Shown: positions 48,322 through 60,021 of the stretch, one piece after another | Layout: each line of letters begins with the position of its first letter | Numbering within the stretch: the first letter of the stretch is position 1 | The notes under the pieces: generated by a model | Database searches by the model: none | Told to the model about the DNA's origin: nothing | Seen by the model: the letters and a program-made list of their open reading frames with translations, nothing else | Translations under genes and position numbers: made by a program | DNA from: Apostichopus japonicus | Lineage: Eukaryota; Echinodermata; Holothuroidea; Aspidochirotida; Stichopodidae | Length of the DNA stretch: 64,000 nucleotides | Assembly: GCF_037975245.1 (NCBI RefSeq) | Contig: NC_092569.1 | Location: forward strand, 9,125,001 to 9,189,000 | Direction: 5' to 3'

Positions 48322-48932
48322 TGTTGTAGTAAGTTCAGTTTATACGAGTCCTTTCAAGTACTGATCATCCCAGTACTTTTGAGTACCTTTTTATTTATTA
48401 AATATATAAGAACCTCACACAACTGATGATCATTAAACATTGACTGTGATGACATGCCCGGATTCTGCTACTGTTTGGCAAAGTTATAATGTCTCAGTAA
48501 TATCAGAAATGTTCTGATACTGGTGACAAAGTGGCAGTAGCAAACAACTTTCTTACGTATACACAGATGTGTTAGACTAATAATAATTCAGGAACCATAT
48601 CATAATTTGTACTTAACATTAGCAACATACATCACTGATGAATTCGCCATCTTCGTACAGATAATACGTAGCGCGTAATTATACATATACTGTTGGGATA
48701 AGACTGTAAAATATGTGGCTTCCTGCGTAACGTCACTTTTACATAACAAATTTGTTTTACGTCACTACTCGTAAAAGCACTCCTCCTGAGAGAGTACAAG
48801 TACTTTAAATGAGTACAAGTTCGTGTACTTTAGTATATGAGTCCGAGTTCGTGAGCATCCGAGCACATTTTTGTTGAAAGTACTTGAGTACTGCTGGAGT
48901 ACCGACTACTTTTCGAATAACCTACTACAACA
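48322..48932. mobile_element. non-autonomous TIR element in a copy D intron
   Basis: It starts tgttgtagtaagtt and ends aacctactacaaca, an inverted pair with one mismatch. Next to both ends are agtactttt/gagtac words reminiscent of hAT subterminal repeats. No matching 8-bp flanks were found. Copy C lacks this stretch, but because of a larger deletion. Confidence 0.55.
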
Positions 48933-48934
48933 CT

Positions 48935-49256
48935 AAAGAGCGTTATGGTCAAGTGGTTAAGGCAGTGGACTTGTGATCTAAGGATTGCATGTTCGAGTCT
49001 TGGCCAGATCATTGCGTTGTGTCCTTGGGCAAGGCACTTTATCTCTATTGCCTCTCTTCACCCAGGTGTATTAGGAGGGAACTGTGATATAAAGCTGTCA
49101 GCTGGGCGCTGTTTAGCTGCTGCCATGTGGAGGGATTGTCTCTATGTTGGACAGGTGTTTGTTGACCAGGGTAATATTGTGATGCGACTTGAACACCGTT
49201 ATCGGTGGATATGTCTGCACTTTATAAATACTCAATATTATTCATATTATTATTAA
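48935..49256 (+). mobile_element. tRNA-derived SINE
   Basis: It starts with a tRNA-like head containing an A-box-like tggtcaagtgg (48946-48956) and a B-box-like gttcgagtct (48991-49000). It then has a body beginning tgtccttgggcaaggcactt, a word I recall from several widespread animal SINE families, and ends in (att)n. The internal RNA polymerase III promoter layout supports the call. No clear target duplication was found. The ORF across it is not a gene. Confidence 0.75.
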
Positions 49257-52200
49257 CATTGAGGAAAACCTCTTTCGAGTTTCGGACATGATGCACTCAA
49301 CGCCCTACACTATATGACATTGTCTAATGAAGGTGACAATCATTTGTATTATATATTTCTTTTGATATAAATTACGGATCTAAGTCAGAATTATTGCATT
49401 TATTAGACAGTAGATGATGAAAAACTAAAGTAACTGTCGTGTATCATTTTCGTTTCGATTGTTTCACTTTTCAGATCCTACGGTAACAATTTGTCCAGAA
49501 CGTTCGTCAACTGACTCTCAATCAACAGGTTTGATCAACTGCCAAGTTTTTTGTTCTTTGTCTATTCAAATGTAAATATGCTATGGTGATTTGTTGGTTT
49601 GCATTCCTCGCGTATTGTGAACAACCTTGGAATATTCTTTTAAAAAAATTACTAATACGATATTGTAATCGTACGACAATCATGATATTTTTTCTTTTAA
49701 TATAACCAATCTTAAGTCAGAGATATTTGAATTTTATATAGAGTAGAAGAAAAGAAACAACATAATTTTTTGCTTAATTTCCGTAAAAATGTGTTTCGAC
49801 TTTCAGATCCTTCAGGCATACTTTATCCAGAATGTTTACCATCAAGTACACGATCAACAGCTTTGATCAAGTGCCAGTTAATCTTTTTGTTTAAGTTGGA
49901 AGGCGGTATAACGGTTCATTATAAGATATGAAAGAAACTAAGTATGATGAGAAAGTATGTAATTCGTTTTGACCCCCAAAACTCCGCGTATTTGTGTGGT
50001 TTGATTTGTCCCTTGTCTGAGCAGGTCTATTAAATCTATTTCGCATCCCTCTTGATGGTTCAAATTAAAATTATTCAAGCTTATAATTTTTTTTTTCGAC
50101 CACAGTACAACACCGGCATACAGAAGAATTATCAGGTATACCTAGGAGAACGAGGACAATGTCGTCATTCAAATAAACTAATTGCTCGTATTTTCTGTAG
50201 CGTTTTGTGTATGCGACAAGAAAGTACAGGCGGACAAATACTTGACGATTTGAACACATTGATGCAATCTTAGCTGAAAAGGGTTACATCGTCACATATG
50301 TTGTTGTCTACAGTTTACAGTCTACAGTAGTAATTCCAACTTTCCATACACAGCTTACAGACAAGTCCCTTATATCTAGGGGTAAAATTAAAGCTATTGT
50401 TGCATTAATGTGAAAACCTAGCTGGCCATATTTTACTCAGTGAAGACAGTGTTTATTGTGTTCCTATAAAATCGCAATATCTTTACCATTTAGTTGACTA
50501 TCACATCGGGCCTTATTAACTTGCTTTAGAAAATTATTGGATACAATTCTTTACTTCAGTAGATCTTTCAGTTTACTTTACAAAGTGACATATTTCAATA
50601 TTGCAGATGGTCCTATCGTCGTCACGACAGTCACTGGCATTTCAGCTTTCATTCTTGGATGTCTGTCAGTGATCGGAGTGCAGTGTGTCTTACGCATGTA
50701 AGTTATACCTTTGTGAAAGAGCGTTCGATGCTCCTGTATAACTCAGTGACAGTGTTGAGTCTGCAAACTTCTCAACTACATGATACAATATACTATAACC
50801 GTGGAAGAGAGGTAGTAATGTCTAAACTTACATGATGGACACCTTTAAGAACTTTTCAGTTATTTTTTATATGCAAACTGGCGTAAAAGTTGTGAGTCAT
50901 TAGAATTCTGGAGGGGAGCGGTACAAATGAGTTTAAAACTAAATATTATCGTATATTATCTTTAAAGGTAGTGTAAATATCTTGCATTTCTTAGAATAAT
51001 GACAAGTTTTGATCTAATCAAGTTATATACATTCTCTTCGCGATGATATTTTAAAATAAATCTCAGTTCCATGTATTTACTGACAACCAAAATGACCCAA
51101 GTATGTCACATAACATAATTGACTTCGAAGTAAGCGAGGAACTATCCTTAATAAAGCCACATACTTGCTAGTTGAATTAAATGTTCTTTACTTAATGAAT
51201 GTTTCATACTTAATACAGTGTGTTATAATTGCTTGTTTTCATGTTCCAATGAAAGCTCACCGTACTTGTTATTAAGTAAAGATACCAAATCATTAGTCAA
51301 TTATAGGGTTCACCTCTCTTTATAGATTTCAGAGGCGAAAACTTCTCAAGCAAGATAGACAAAAGACATCCGAAAATACACCTGGCATGATGATATCATT
51401 CATAAATGACTCGTTATCGAATGAGACATCTTTAGATAATTTCATCAAAGATACACCACCACAACCGACAGAATATACAAGGGTGATTGATAATATGGAG
51501 AGTGGCCAGTTACTACGACCGATGAGCGAATATGCAAGAGCTATCGAGAAGTTGGAGATTGGCCAATTTCCTCATGCAGCCCATACATCAAACCAAAATA
51601 AATTGCATACTGTGAACGATTGTGGAAAATACACAAATGAAACGTACGAGATAGTAGGGGCGGCTGTCCCCCTACCCAAACCTCAGGTTGTGAAAAACAT
51701 CAAACGTTTCTAAATTTAGAGTGCTCCAGGTTTTGTTAATAAAAATACTTTCTTATGTGTTTTTTTTTATTCTTTATTAATTGAAACATGTCCTTTGCCT
51801 AGAAGAAAGCCACTAGAAGTTTAGAAGGATATCATGTTTAGAAGGCTTCAAGGCTACAATATGTGGGTCAGAGTATGAAATGAAAATACTAGAGTCACAC
51901 TGAACCTGCCAATGTGCATAAATCATGTTAAGCAAAACAGTAAAGTTGTCCACCCTTGACTGGTCGAAGTAACCCAAAGAACATAGAAATCATACATTAT
52001 AGAGATATATGCATTGGAAAAATGTTGTTTGGTAGATTTGGGACAATGTCAGTAACTACCGTCACGCTTGAAGGATTTAAGCAGCGGCGTAGCAAGTGGG
52101 TACCCAAAAAGAAAGGGAAGACATTCAGAAATTTCGGTTTTGAATCGGGGACGAAAAACCTTGGCAAACACTGTAATTGAATTTAAAAACAATGGATAAT

Positions 52201-53411
52201 CATGATATATTATACTCGATAGATACTTCTTTCTGCATGACCATGTGATCTGCTTCTCTATAGTTAATGCATTGTTGTAACAGTAACAGCTCGACTGGGT
52301 AGCCTGATTCTCCTTCATATAGTTTTAAGTAAATGCTAGTGCGTCCTATTGTACTGTTGTAGTATATCTTTTTAATTTAGATAGCGGTAAAGTGTTTCAG
52401 CTGAGCAAAAGGAATGGGTGGCGGGATGTAAGGTTAATCGGGACAAAAGGGGAGTCGGAATGGGGACTAGATCGGCAAGTGTATATAGTTTATTCAATAT
52501 GAGTGTTACAGAGGTGTTATCAAAGGGCATAGAACATATGTCATGGAAAGGCCTCTGGTAATTTATGTTTTTTAACTTCCAAATTTCGGACAACAATGAA
52601 ACTTGGAGTCAAGCATTTCCGAAGGTCAACCAAAAGAAATGTTGAAAATTCATCGCTGAGTATAGCTTTGTAATAAAGCATATACAAATTAAAGTGATAC
52701 ATTAATCCTCGTTTAAAGTGATATACTACAGCCTACACCGTAGCAACTTTTGTTGTCAATAATATTCCATTCTTCATTTTTTTTTTTTTATCATTTTAGC
52801 CAAAATTTCAGTTTGATTTAATTTTTTTACTACTTTCTTTCAAGGAATATCTCGACATTACAATTTTATTTTTTGGTAACTATTTTGCTGATGTTTGCAT
52901 GTCAAGTTTTTTTTTTGTCTAAGTAAGCTAAACTAAATACAAACAATAAAGTAATGATAACGGAAATCTCTTAATCGTCTGTGTGGATTTGTCGAGAAAT
53001 ACTCGTTCCCTGGGCCCTACACCAGCCGATACTCATAGCTGGTACAGCAACTACTGTTCATGTCCTACAACCGTTCATCAGAAATTAATACTTTGTGTAA
53101 CATGTGTTGCAGGTGGCACTCTAAAATCTGCAAAGCTGATATGTTGTTCCCATGTAAGACAAAGAACTGTGCGACTGGACAGGGAGTCTTTGCAGATGAA
53201 GTATACGTTAACACCACTCCTTAAATTACGTCAATTTGTCATACCTAGAACGAAGAAAGGCCATGCGGTAACATGTGTTACAGGACATCAACAGTACTTA
53301 GTGTACCAGGTATATACACACATCCCCTACACACAAGGACGTCTCTAGAGGGGGGTATGGGGTGTCTCACCCCCCCCAATCTTGGTAAAACTGACGATAG
53401 TTGGAAAATTT

Positions 53412-53446
53412 GAGTGCGACAGTCGGGATTTCCGACTGTCGCACTC
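53412..53446. repeat. perfect 15-bp stem hairpin
   Basis: Arms gagtgcgacagtcgg and ccgactgtcgcactc enclose a 5-nt loop (gattt). It lies near the left end of the 53334-54716 element. Confidence 0.92.
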
Positions 53447-53944
53447 TTATTTACCTAGGCCTATTCATATATACCTGTGATTAATGAATGACTTCAAAAT
53501 TGAAAATTTTGGTCAAATTTGACCTTTAATCAGTCATATTTACCACGTTTTCCATGCCATTTGGAGATATTGTATCTCGCGATTCTTATACTCCACCATA
53601 CAAAACTTCGTATGATTTTGAATACATAATGCCTAATAGAACTATTGTACAAAGTTTGCCAGCTCCAATTCGGTTTATTTATGAACTAATTTTGCTATTG
53701 GGTGGGTTGACCCTGTTCGCTAGCTTCAAGTAAGTTCATATATATTATCTTTATGGTATTCAACCACTGACCTCTAACCCAGTGTATACAACGCTCAATG
53801 CTAATCTACGGAAGCTTAAAAGTGCCATCAACATAAGAAAAACTGCCCCAATAAATCAACATTTTTCAGTAAAGATAAAATCTTGTCAAAAAACATCAAA
53901 AATGTTGGATTGCTCAGTTACTTTAACTGAGCAATTTAACATTT

Positions 53945-54254
53945 TTATGCAAAATGTTAAATTGGCAACTTATCATACCTCGTCAGTTAGACATTTTGCT
54001 GCAAAATGTTCAATTGTTCATTTCATTCCACAAAAAAAATCTGCAAAATGTTAAATTGACAACGTATCGTATTTCGTCAAATCAATATTTTTCTGCAAAA
54101 CGTTCAATTGTTCGCTTCATTCTATCTGAGCAATTAAAAAAATTCTGCAAAATGTTTAATTGACAACTTATCGTATCTCGTCAACTCAACAGTTTTCTGC
54201 AAAATGTTTGATTGTTCACTTCATTCCAAAATGCTCAGTTGGAATGAAGTGAAC
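53945..54254 (+). repeat. tandem array of about 105-bp units closed by an inverted repeat
   Basis: Roughly three units each contain ctgcaaaatgttaaattg, then caacttatcgtatctcgtca, then ctgcaaaatgttcaattg and ttcacttcattcca. The last unit ends in gttcacttcattcca (54214-54228), followed after 11 bases by its exact complement (54240-54254). Confidence 0.75.
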
Positions 54255-56690
54255 ACTTGAACATCTTTTTCATGTGAGTGATAAATAGCCCCCCCCCCCC
54301 TACCCAAATGAAATAATATTAAGCGCGCTAGGAAAGAGCATTGTATTCTTTGGTAATTTACTATGTCGTCGAATAAATTTTGTTCAAAAAAGAAAAAGTT
54401 TTCCCCTTTGTTACATTAACATAGCTTTTGAAGTTAGTAATCAATGTAGCCTTCAAGCAGAAAACTTATACTCAGTTGCTTACTTGCTTAACCGGAGTGA
54501 TTTATAAGTTTGTGAAGTGAGGGCCAGTGGTACTAATGTATCGCAAAAAGTTCGGAAAAAAGTGCAGTCGCGATGGGGTGTCTGACTGACACTGACCGTA
54601 TCGCTGACGAGTAGCGGGGGGGGGGGGGGTGGGAGTACAATGCAGCAGTCGGAACCCACCCAGTTGGAATTTCAGCCACTTCGCCCTCCAATCATCAGGC
54701 CTTAGCTACGTCCCTGAATACACACACCACGAAGGCTGAATACGAGACGAGACGCAAGGACTGCATTTTCCAAAATCATTCAGCGTAAAATGCTATCAAA
54801 GTACAGTAACTCTTTCGCTTCACATGACTGTCATTTTACATTTACCTCTTTGTCGGTTCATGAAAAGTCAAGCGCTTATGGTTTCATAAAATTACATTTA
54901 CTACAAAATGTAGAGTGCGACTTGATTGACTCTTCAATGTTCTAAAATTTTTAGTTTCGACTCAAAATGCAGCAGAATAAAAAAAAAAAAAAAAAAAAAA
55001 AACATGATTGATGGTAAGTCGGTACAAGTGTCATAAGTCTTCTTTTTATTTGAAGCGTGTAGAATACATTGGCTGTTTTCTACTTCTTCTAATGTAATGA
55101 GAGAACAAATACACTGATGCTATGATGACTGTTTCAAAGTGCTCACGAAAATGCGCGGAACTCATTTATACAGTATACGGGTTGATATATGGTAATATAT
55201 GTCACTGTGGAATGATCCATCACATGTGATCCGAAACCTGCTTTCATGCATAGTACGCATATGAAGTTGAGTAGAAAGCGGTGGAGGAAACAATCATATG
55301 GCTGTGTACAAAGGTAGTTTACATTTCTTCTTTGTTAAACATAAACACTAAATATTAATTTGATATTGTTTTCCAATTTCTTTTAAAATCAGTACAATTT
55401 AGATCCAATTGACGTCGTTAAATTCACGCATACGATTGGCAGGTTGTAAACATCCTTCTAAGCTGGGACTTGTTTAATCGATTCTCCATCACATGTGACG
55501 TCATGAAGGGTGAAAAGGGACAAGGCTACAGCCTGGGGCCCTGGAGAAACTTGTTGGAAATATTGGAAGATTAAAAAAGTCACTGCGTATTCTTAATTTT
55601 CATAATGTAGGCCTATATACTTAAGAAAGTAAGATCAGTGTAATATATATATATCCGTTTGGCCCGACTTGGCTCTCGACAACTCTTTGTTTTTAAATCC
55701 GAACATGGATCGAACAATTTCCCGATCACTGATTGAAATCCGAGTATGACTTGAACAACTCCCCAATCACTGACTGAAATCCTATCATGGATTGAACAAC
55801 TCCCTGATCTCCCAAGTGATCCAATCTATGAATCCATTTGCAATATGTAGGCTTGACATTGGTGAAGCATAATATTATTCAACACATAGTGTACTGGTGA
55901 AGAGAAGTGCTGTATAATTCAGTGACAGGATTGAGTCTGCAAACTTCTCAACTACATGATACATTATACTATTACTGTGGAAGATAAGTCGTAATGCTTA
56001 AACTTACATGATGGACATTTTTAAGAATTTTTTTTTGTATTTGTATACTGGCGCCAAGTAGTGAGTCATTAGAATTCCAGAGGGGAGCTGTACAAATAAG
56101 TTTATAAGTTTATCTTATCTTATATTATCTTTAAATGTAGTGCAAATATCTTGTCGTTCTTAATAATAATGATAATTTTTTAAATCTAATCTTGCATTTA
56201 TATACATTCTCTTTGCGATTAATATTTTTAAATAAAGTCTCAGTTTCATGTATTTACTGAAAACCAAAATGACCCAAGTAAGTCACATAACAAAATTGAC
56301 TTCGAAGTAAGAGAGAAACTATTCTTAAGAAAGCCACAAACTTGCTTCTTGAATGATATGTTCTTTATTTAATTATTATTTCATACTTACTACAATTTGT
56401 TCTAGTTTATTGTTCCCATTTTGTAATAAAAGTTCACCGTACTTGTATTTAAGAAACTATACGAAATCAGTATTTAACTGTTAGGTTCACCTCTCATTTT
56501 ATATATTTCAGAGTCGAAAACTTCTCAAGCAAGATAGACAAAAAATGTCCGACAATACACCTGGAATGATGATATCATTCATAAATGACTCGTTATCGAA
56601 TGAGAAATCTTTAGATAATTTCATCAAAGATACACTACCACAACCGAGCGAATATTCAAGGGTGATTGAGAATATGGAGAGTGGCCAGTT

Positions 56691-57801
56691 CAGGGGCGGA
56701 TGCAGGATTTTTTACAGGGGGGGGGGGTCTGACTGGTCCAGCCGCGCCTGATCGAAAGACTATCTAAGCGGAGCGCCACCATCGGTTGGCGCGGAGCGTA
56801 CCAGAAAATTTTTGGCTTTACAACCCCCCCCCCCCAGATGGCCGGAAACGGCACTTCCCGAGTATTCTAAGCTGCATGTACCTAGCCTGAAAATATGGAT
56901 CTCATGTCTGCAATTTCTCAATTGATGAGAAAAAACAATCTATGAAATATGGTAATACATATCAGATGAGTTGAGATGATACAAAAATCATAATGCCTTT
57001 AGCCACCAACCCCTCTCCCGTTCCGTCACCACTGTTTGATGCAGGGCGGGATCCAGGATTCTGGAAGGGTGAGGGGTTTGGCCTCCAGTGATCCTAGGGT
57101 CTAAGGGGAGTGGGTTTCCCTCTATCCATTGTGAAATTCTTGGATATTTAAGTACAACAGGGAACCCCCTTCAATTTAGCCATTCAAAGCACCTACAAAA
57201 ACTCACTCGAAATGTATCTGCATCAGTACGAGTTAGCTAGTTTTATTAATGATCTATTCATGGTAGATTGGAGAGAACAAACGCCGTGGATGTTTCTCAA
57301 TGAACTTTCGGACCACTTCGTCAGTGTCGATAGGAGTGTTATAATACGTGTTCATGAGAACAAGAGCTGTGAGACGTTCCTTGCCCATTGTTGATCGGAG
57401 AACAGTTTAATGCCTTCTCACCGCAGAAAACGATCTCTCATGAAGAATTCGTTGGCGCATCCTATGCAGCCTACCGCTCTGCCACCTCACCGCCCAAAAC
57501 AATTCGAACACCACCTCAATTTTGAAACTTTTCGGTCTGAAAATTGAGATTTTAGGCATTTTTTGCACGTGTAGCACGCGTGCACACTATAGTTCATTTG
57601 ACGGAAAAGACACACCTGGCTGACTTGTAAGCCCTAACCGCCCTTCTGACGTCATACATGTTTAAAATTGGCGTATAATTTAATTATTTTTTCTCTCTCT
57701 CTTTTTTTCTCTCTCTTTTTTTTTCTCTTTTTTTTTCTCTTTTTTTTTGGCCAAGTGCAGGGGGGTCCGGACCCCCTGGACCCCCCCTGGATCCGCGCCT
57801 G
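56691..57801. mobile_element. 1.1-kb hAT-like insertion in the tail exon of copy F
   Basis: It starts caggggcggatgcagg and ends ctggatccgcgcctg, an imperfect inverted pair. Exact cagtt copies flank it (56686-56690 and 57802-57806); an 8-bp duplication is not complete. The uninterrupted sequence is in copy D at 51510. It may be two elements, since a second left-end-like cagggcgggatccagg begins at about 57043. It has a hairpin core at 56763-56800, a C-run at 56825-56837 and a CT/T-rich tract at 57688-57749. Confidence 0.85.
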
Positions 57802-57999
57802 CAGTTACTACGACCGATGAGCGAATTTGCAAGGGCTATCGAGATTTGGTCAATTTTCTCATGCAGCCCATACATCAAACTATCTAAATTCCATACTATG
57901 AACGATTTTAGAAACAGGGGAAATGAAACGTACGAGATAGAAAGGGCGGCATTCCCCCTACCTGAATATCAGCATGTGAAAAATATCAAACATTCCTAA

Positions 58000-60021
58000 A
58001 TTAAATGTGCTGCATGTTTTGTTAATAAAATACTTTCTTATGTTTTGTTAATGCTTTATAAATTGAAACTTGTCCTTTTGCTTAGAAATTAAGAAAAAGT
58101 GTTATAAGTAAGTTCCATTATGTTATAATACTAAAACAATAGGTAGTATTTAAATTACTGCTTTGATCGCCCTTCAGTTTCCCTATTTACCTGAATGTGT
58201 TTCCATACGCTATGATGGTTACTTTTGTGTAGCAACTAAGTTTTCGTCCGAAGATGATTAACTGTTACGCAATACGGGTCAACCACATTATAATCACTCT
58301 CACGCCAGAGAAAGGATTCGATCATAAGTAATCAACCTTAAAAGATAACAATTTTAATATTAATGTATATAATATGAAACCAACATGCGTTCCATAATAT
58401 CCACTATTGTAATGAGAATATGGAGGGATGATTTGGCAAATTTAACTCCTCTAACTATATGATTAAGTCACACGATCCATACTGCAAATGGTACAATAAA
58501 AGTTTCTAAAATAGGACTCGGACAATCAGGCACAGATGAACATCTAACTTTGCCCATGAAGACTGATGTTGACTGTGTTCAAAATATGTCACCATTTTAA
58601 AATCCCTCTAACAATTGCGACCACGGAAATCGCATATCTGCTGCATCACACTGTTGAAAATTTGAATTTGAAATTACCTTTAAAAAAATGGAGCAATTGT
58701 TACCCGGTATGACTGACATAACTTCCTGAACAATCTCGACATCCCCAAAACGACTTCAGTAAGGGGCAATTAAATACTGATACCCATATCACGAAAGGAA
58801 TAGGCTTCGATGCACTTGCCCTAATTCATAAACAAAATATTGATGCTGGTGAAGTCTCAAAAATGTAGTTCTTCTACAACAATATAGTTTAAAATAAAAA
58901 AAATGCTTCGTTATGACCTCGTAAGTCTCATAGTTAATTTTGTATTGACCTGAAGATAAAGCGAACAAAAAAATATATATCTTTCTCTTGATCCAAGGGC
59001 AGATCCAGCATACCAGTAAAGAGGGGGGGGGGGGCAATTGATCGGATGATGGGTGAAAGGGTGTGTACGGAAGTTCATTTCTGCGCCTAAGAAGATAGCC
59101 ACTAACTATTGAGAAGGCTATTATGTATAGAAGAGGCTTCATTGCTAAAATATGTGAGTCAGGGTATGAAATGGGAACGAAAAAGAGAAGAGTCACACTG
59201 ACCCTGTGTTTTATAGTATTAATAAACGGGATTATTGAATTAAGAATTTAATATAGAATTGATCCTTTTAAGTTGTAAAATTAATCATGAAAAATAATCT
59301 CAATGCGATGTGGACAGAATATGTTCCTTATTTGCAACTACATTGTCTGTAGGGTTTTATCGTGTGGAAATAAAGTATATAAGTAGTGTGCAGTGCTATT
59401 TTCTGTTCTAAAGATAGCGACTACATACGTGTTAACCAAAGAAATGCAACATATGAAAATTTAACATGTAAGAGTGTCAAGTTACTCATGGAGTAAACTT
59501 CTAATGGGCCAAGTAACATTCCCTGTTACAAAATGGAACCAGCCCCAATACACCACCAATTCTATATAACCGTGATGAAACTCTTAATACCAGTAAATTT
59601 TCCGAACCATTTATTTCCATGACAACCGTTGCTATGGTAACCGACGGAGTGCTAAAATGCTGCAAGAGCCAACTGACATCCAGCTGACAATACATGAATG
59701 AGATAAAAAGGATGAGATGGAAAACATATAAATATTCTTAATATCGAAGCAGACCACGGGAGTCAACTTTTGATCCATTGAATTAAACTACTAGTATAAT
59801 TGGATATTATTTAACTCTAGTGGTTTGAATTGCTATATAAAATAATCGAAACCAAAATCGAACAACTCACTTAATTGTTCTGTATAATAGTAACAGAGGT
59901 TACTTTCAATCATAGACAGAGTTGTTAGCTGTTGGATATCGTTCTTCATTTCCCGCTTCAAACATAACATTAGTTCCTTGTACGTTACTGATCGTTTCAT
60001 TCGTTGCCGAAATAGTTCAAG
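58000..60021 (+). repeat. duplicated flank between copies F and E, with a dead stalk exon
   Basis: 58380-59170 parallels 26390-27200 of copy B. It includes a copy of B's 156-bp stalk exon starting at 58530 (after gacaatcag), which reads similarly through DVDCVQNM and then hits TAA. 59700-60021 parallels the 5' flanks of C and D. A G-run lies at 59022-59034. No other gene is recognised. Confidence 0.65.

Larger units (their letters stand above)
42810..51713 (+). pseudogene. WSC-WSC type I receptor copy D, complete architecture with one in-frame TGA
   Basis: Exons by phase and homology: 42810-42873 signal peptide (MEYFFTLGCFVLLFARCPAS); 44991-45263 WSC1 (CREYIGCF, MCSRKCAE, RCHCG, CNTLC, CGANKHMAVY); 46628-46903 WSC2; 49475-49528 and 50106-50135 stalk; 50607-50697 transmembrane helix (TGISAFILGCLSVIGVQCVL); 51326-51713 tail. 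The sum is 1176 bp, exactly 392 codons, with all junctions in phase. One lesion: 46837-46839 is TGA where E has the Cys codon TGT in WSC2. The small exon at 49807-49860 lacks a GT donor. The F5/8-like exon at about 44334 has lost its acceptor and is split by a hAT element. The tail holds TEYTRV and SEYARA repeats. A recent pseudogene, a truncated secreted product, or a sequencing error are all possible. Confidence 0.75.
53334..54716. mobile_element. 1.38-kb hAT-like element
   Basis: Termini caaggacgtctctag and ctacgtccctg are an imperfect inverted pair. The flanks cctacaca (53326-53333) and aatacaca (54717-54724) agree at six of eight bases. Copy E at about 62495 (cctacacacatcacgaagg) is the uninterrupted site. 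It contains two perfect palindromes, a tandem repeat array and C- and G-runs near its ends, and shares an inner block with 36950-37190. Confidence 0.75.
52381..57999 (+). pseudogene. WSC receptor copy F, exon losses plus transposon in the tail exon
   Basis: The F5/8-like exon from 52381 runs into TGA after VYS. WSC1 (about 55056-55312) has frameshifts and an altered acceptor. Near 55905 the end of WSC2 (tgtactggtgaagagaagtg) joins directly to sequence that follows the transmembrane exon in D (50738), so the stalk and membrane exons are deleted. The tail exon equivalent begins at 56505, but its acceptor tatag has become tatat. It reads FINDSLSNEKSLDNFIKD and SEYSRVI, then is split by the element 56691-57801 and resumes LLRPMSEFARAI to a stop at 57999. 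No signal-peptide exon was found. In front of WSC1 a poly-A run of about 24 (54979-55003) replaces D's sequence. Confidence 0.8.

Noticed and set aside
48945-49256. 103-residue plus-strand ORF; also a possible tRNA gene at its start
   Set aside because: The stretch is a SINE. The tRNA-like head has A and B box-like words but no foldable complete tRNA was evident, and the ORF is incidental.
49807-49860. Additional stalk exon in copy D
   Set aside because: The acceptor is fine, but the 3' end reads acag|ctttga with no GT, and the C counterpart has TAA. It is probably a dead duplicate of the 49475-49528 exon.
57684-57878. Minus-strand ORF with a long Lys/Glu/Arg run
   Set aside because: It is the translation of the CT/T-rich tract at 57688-57749 inside a transposon.
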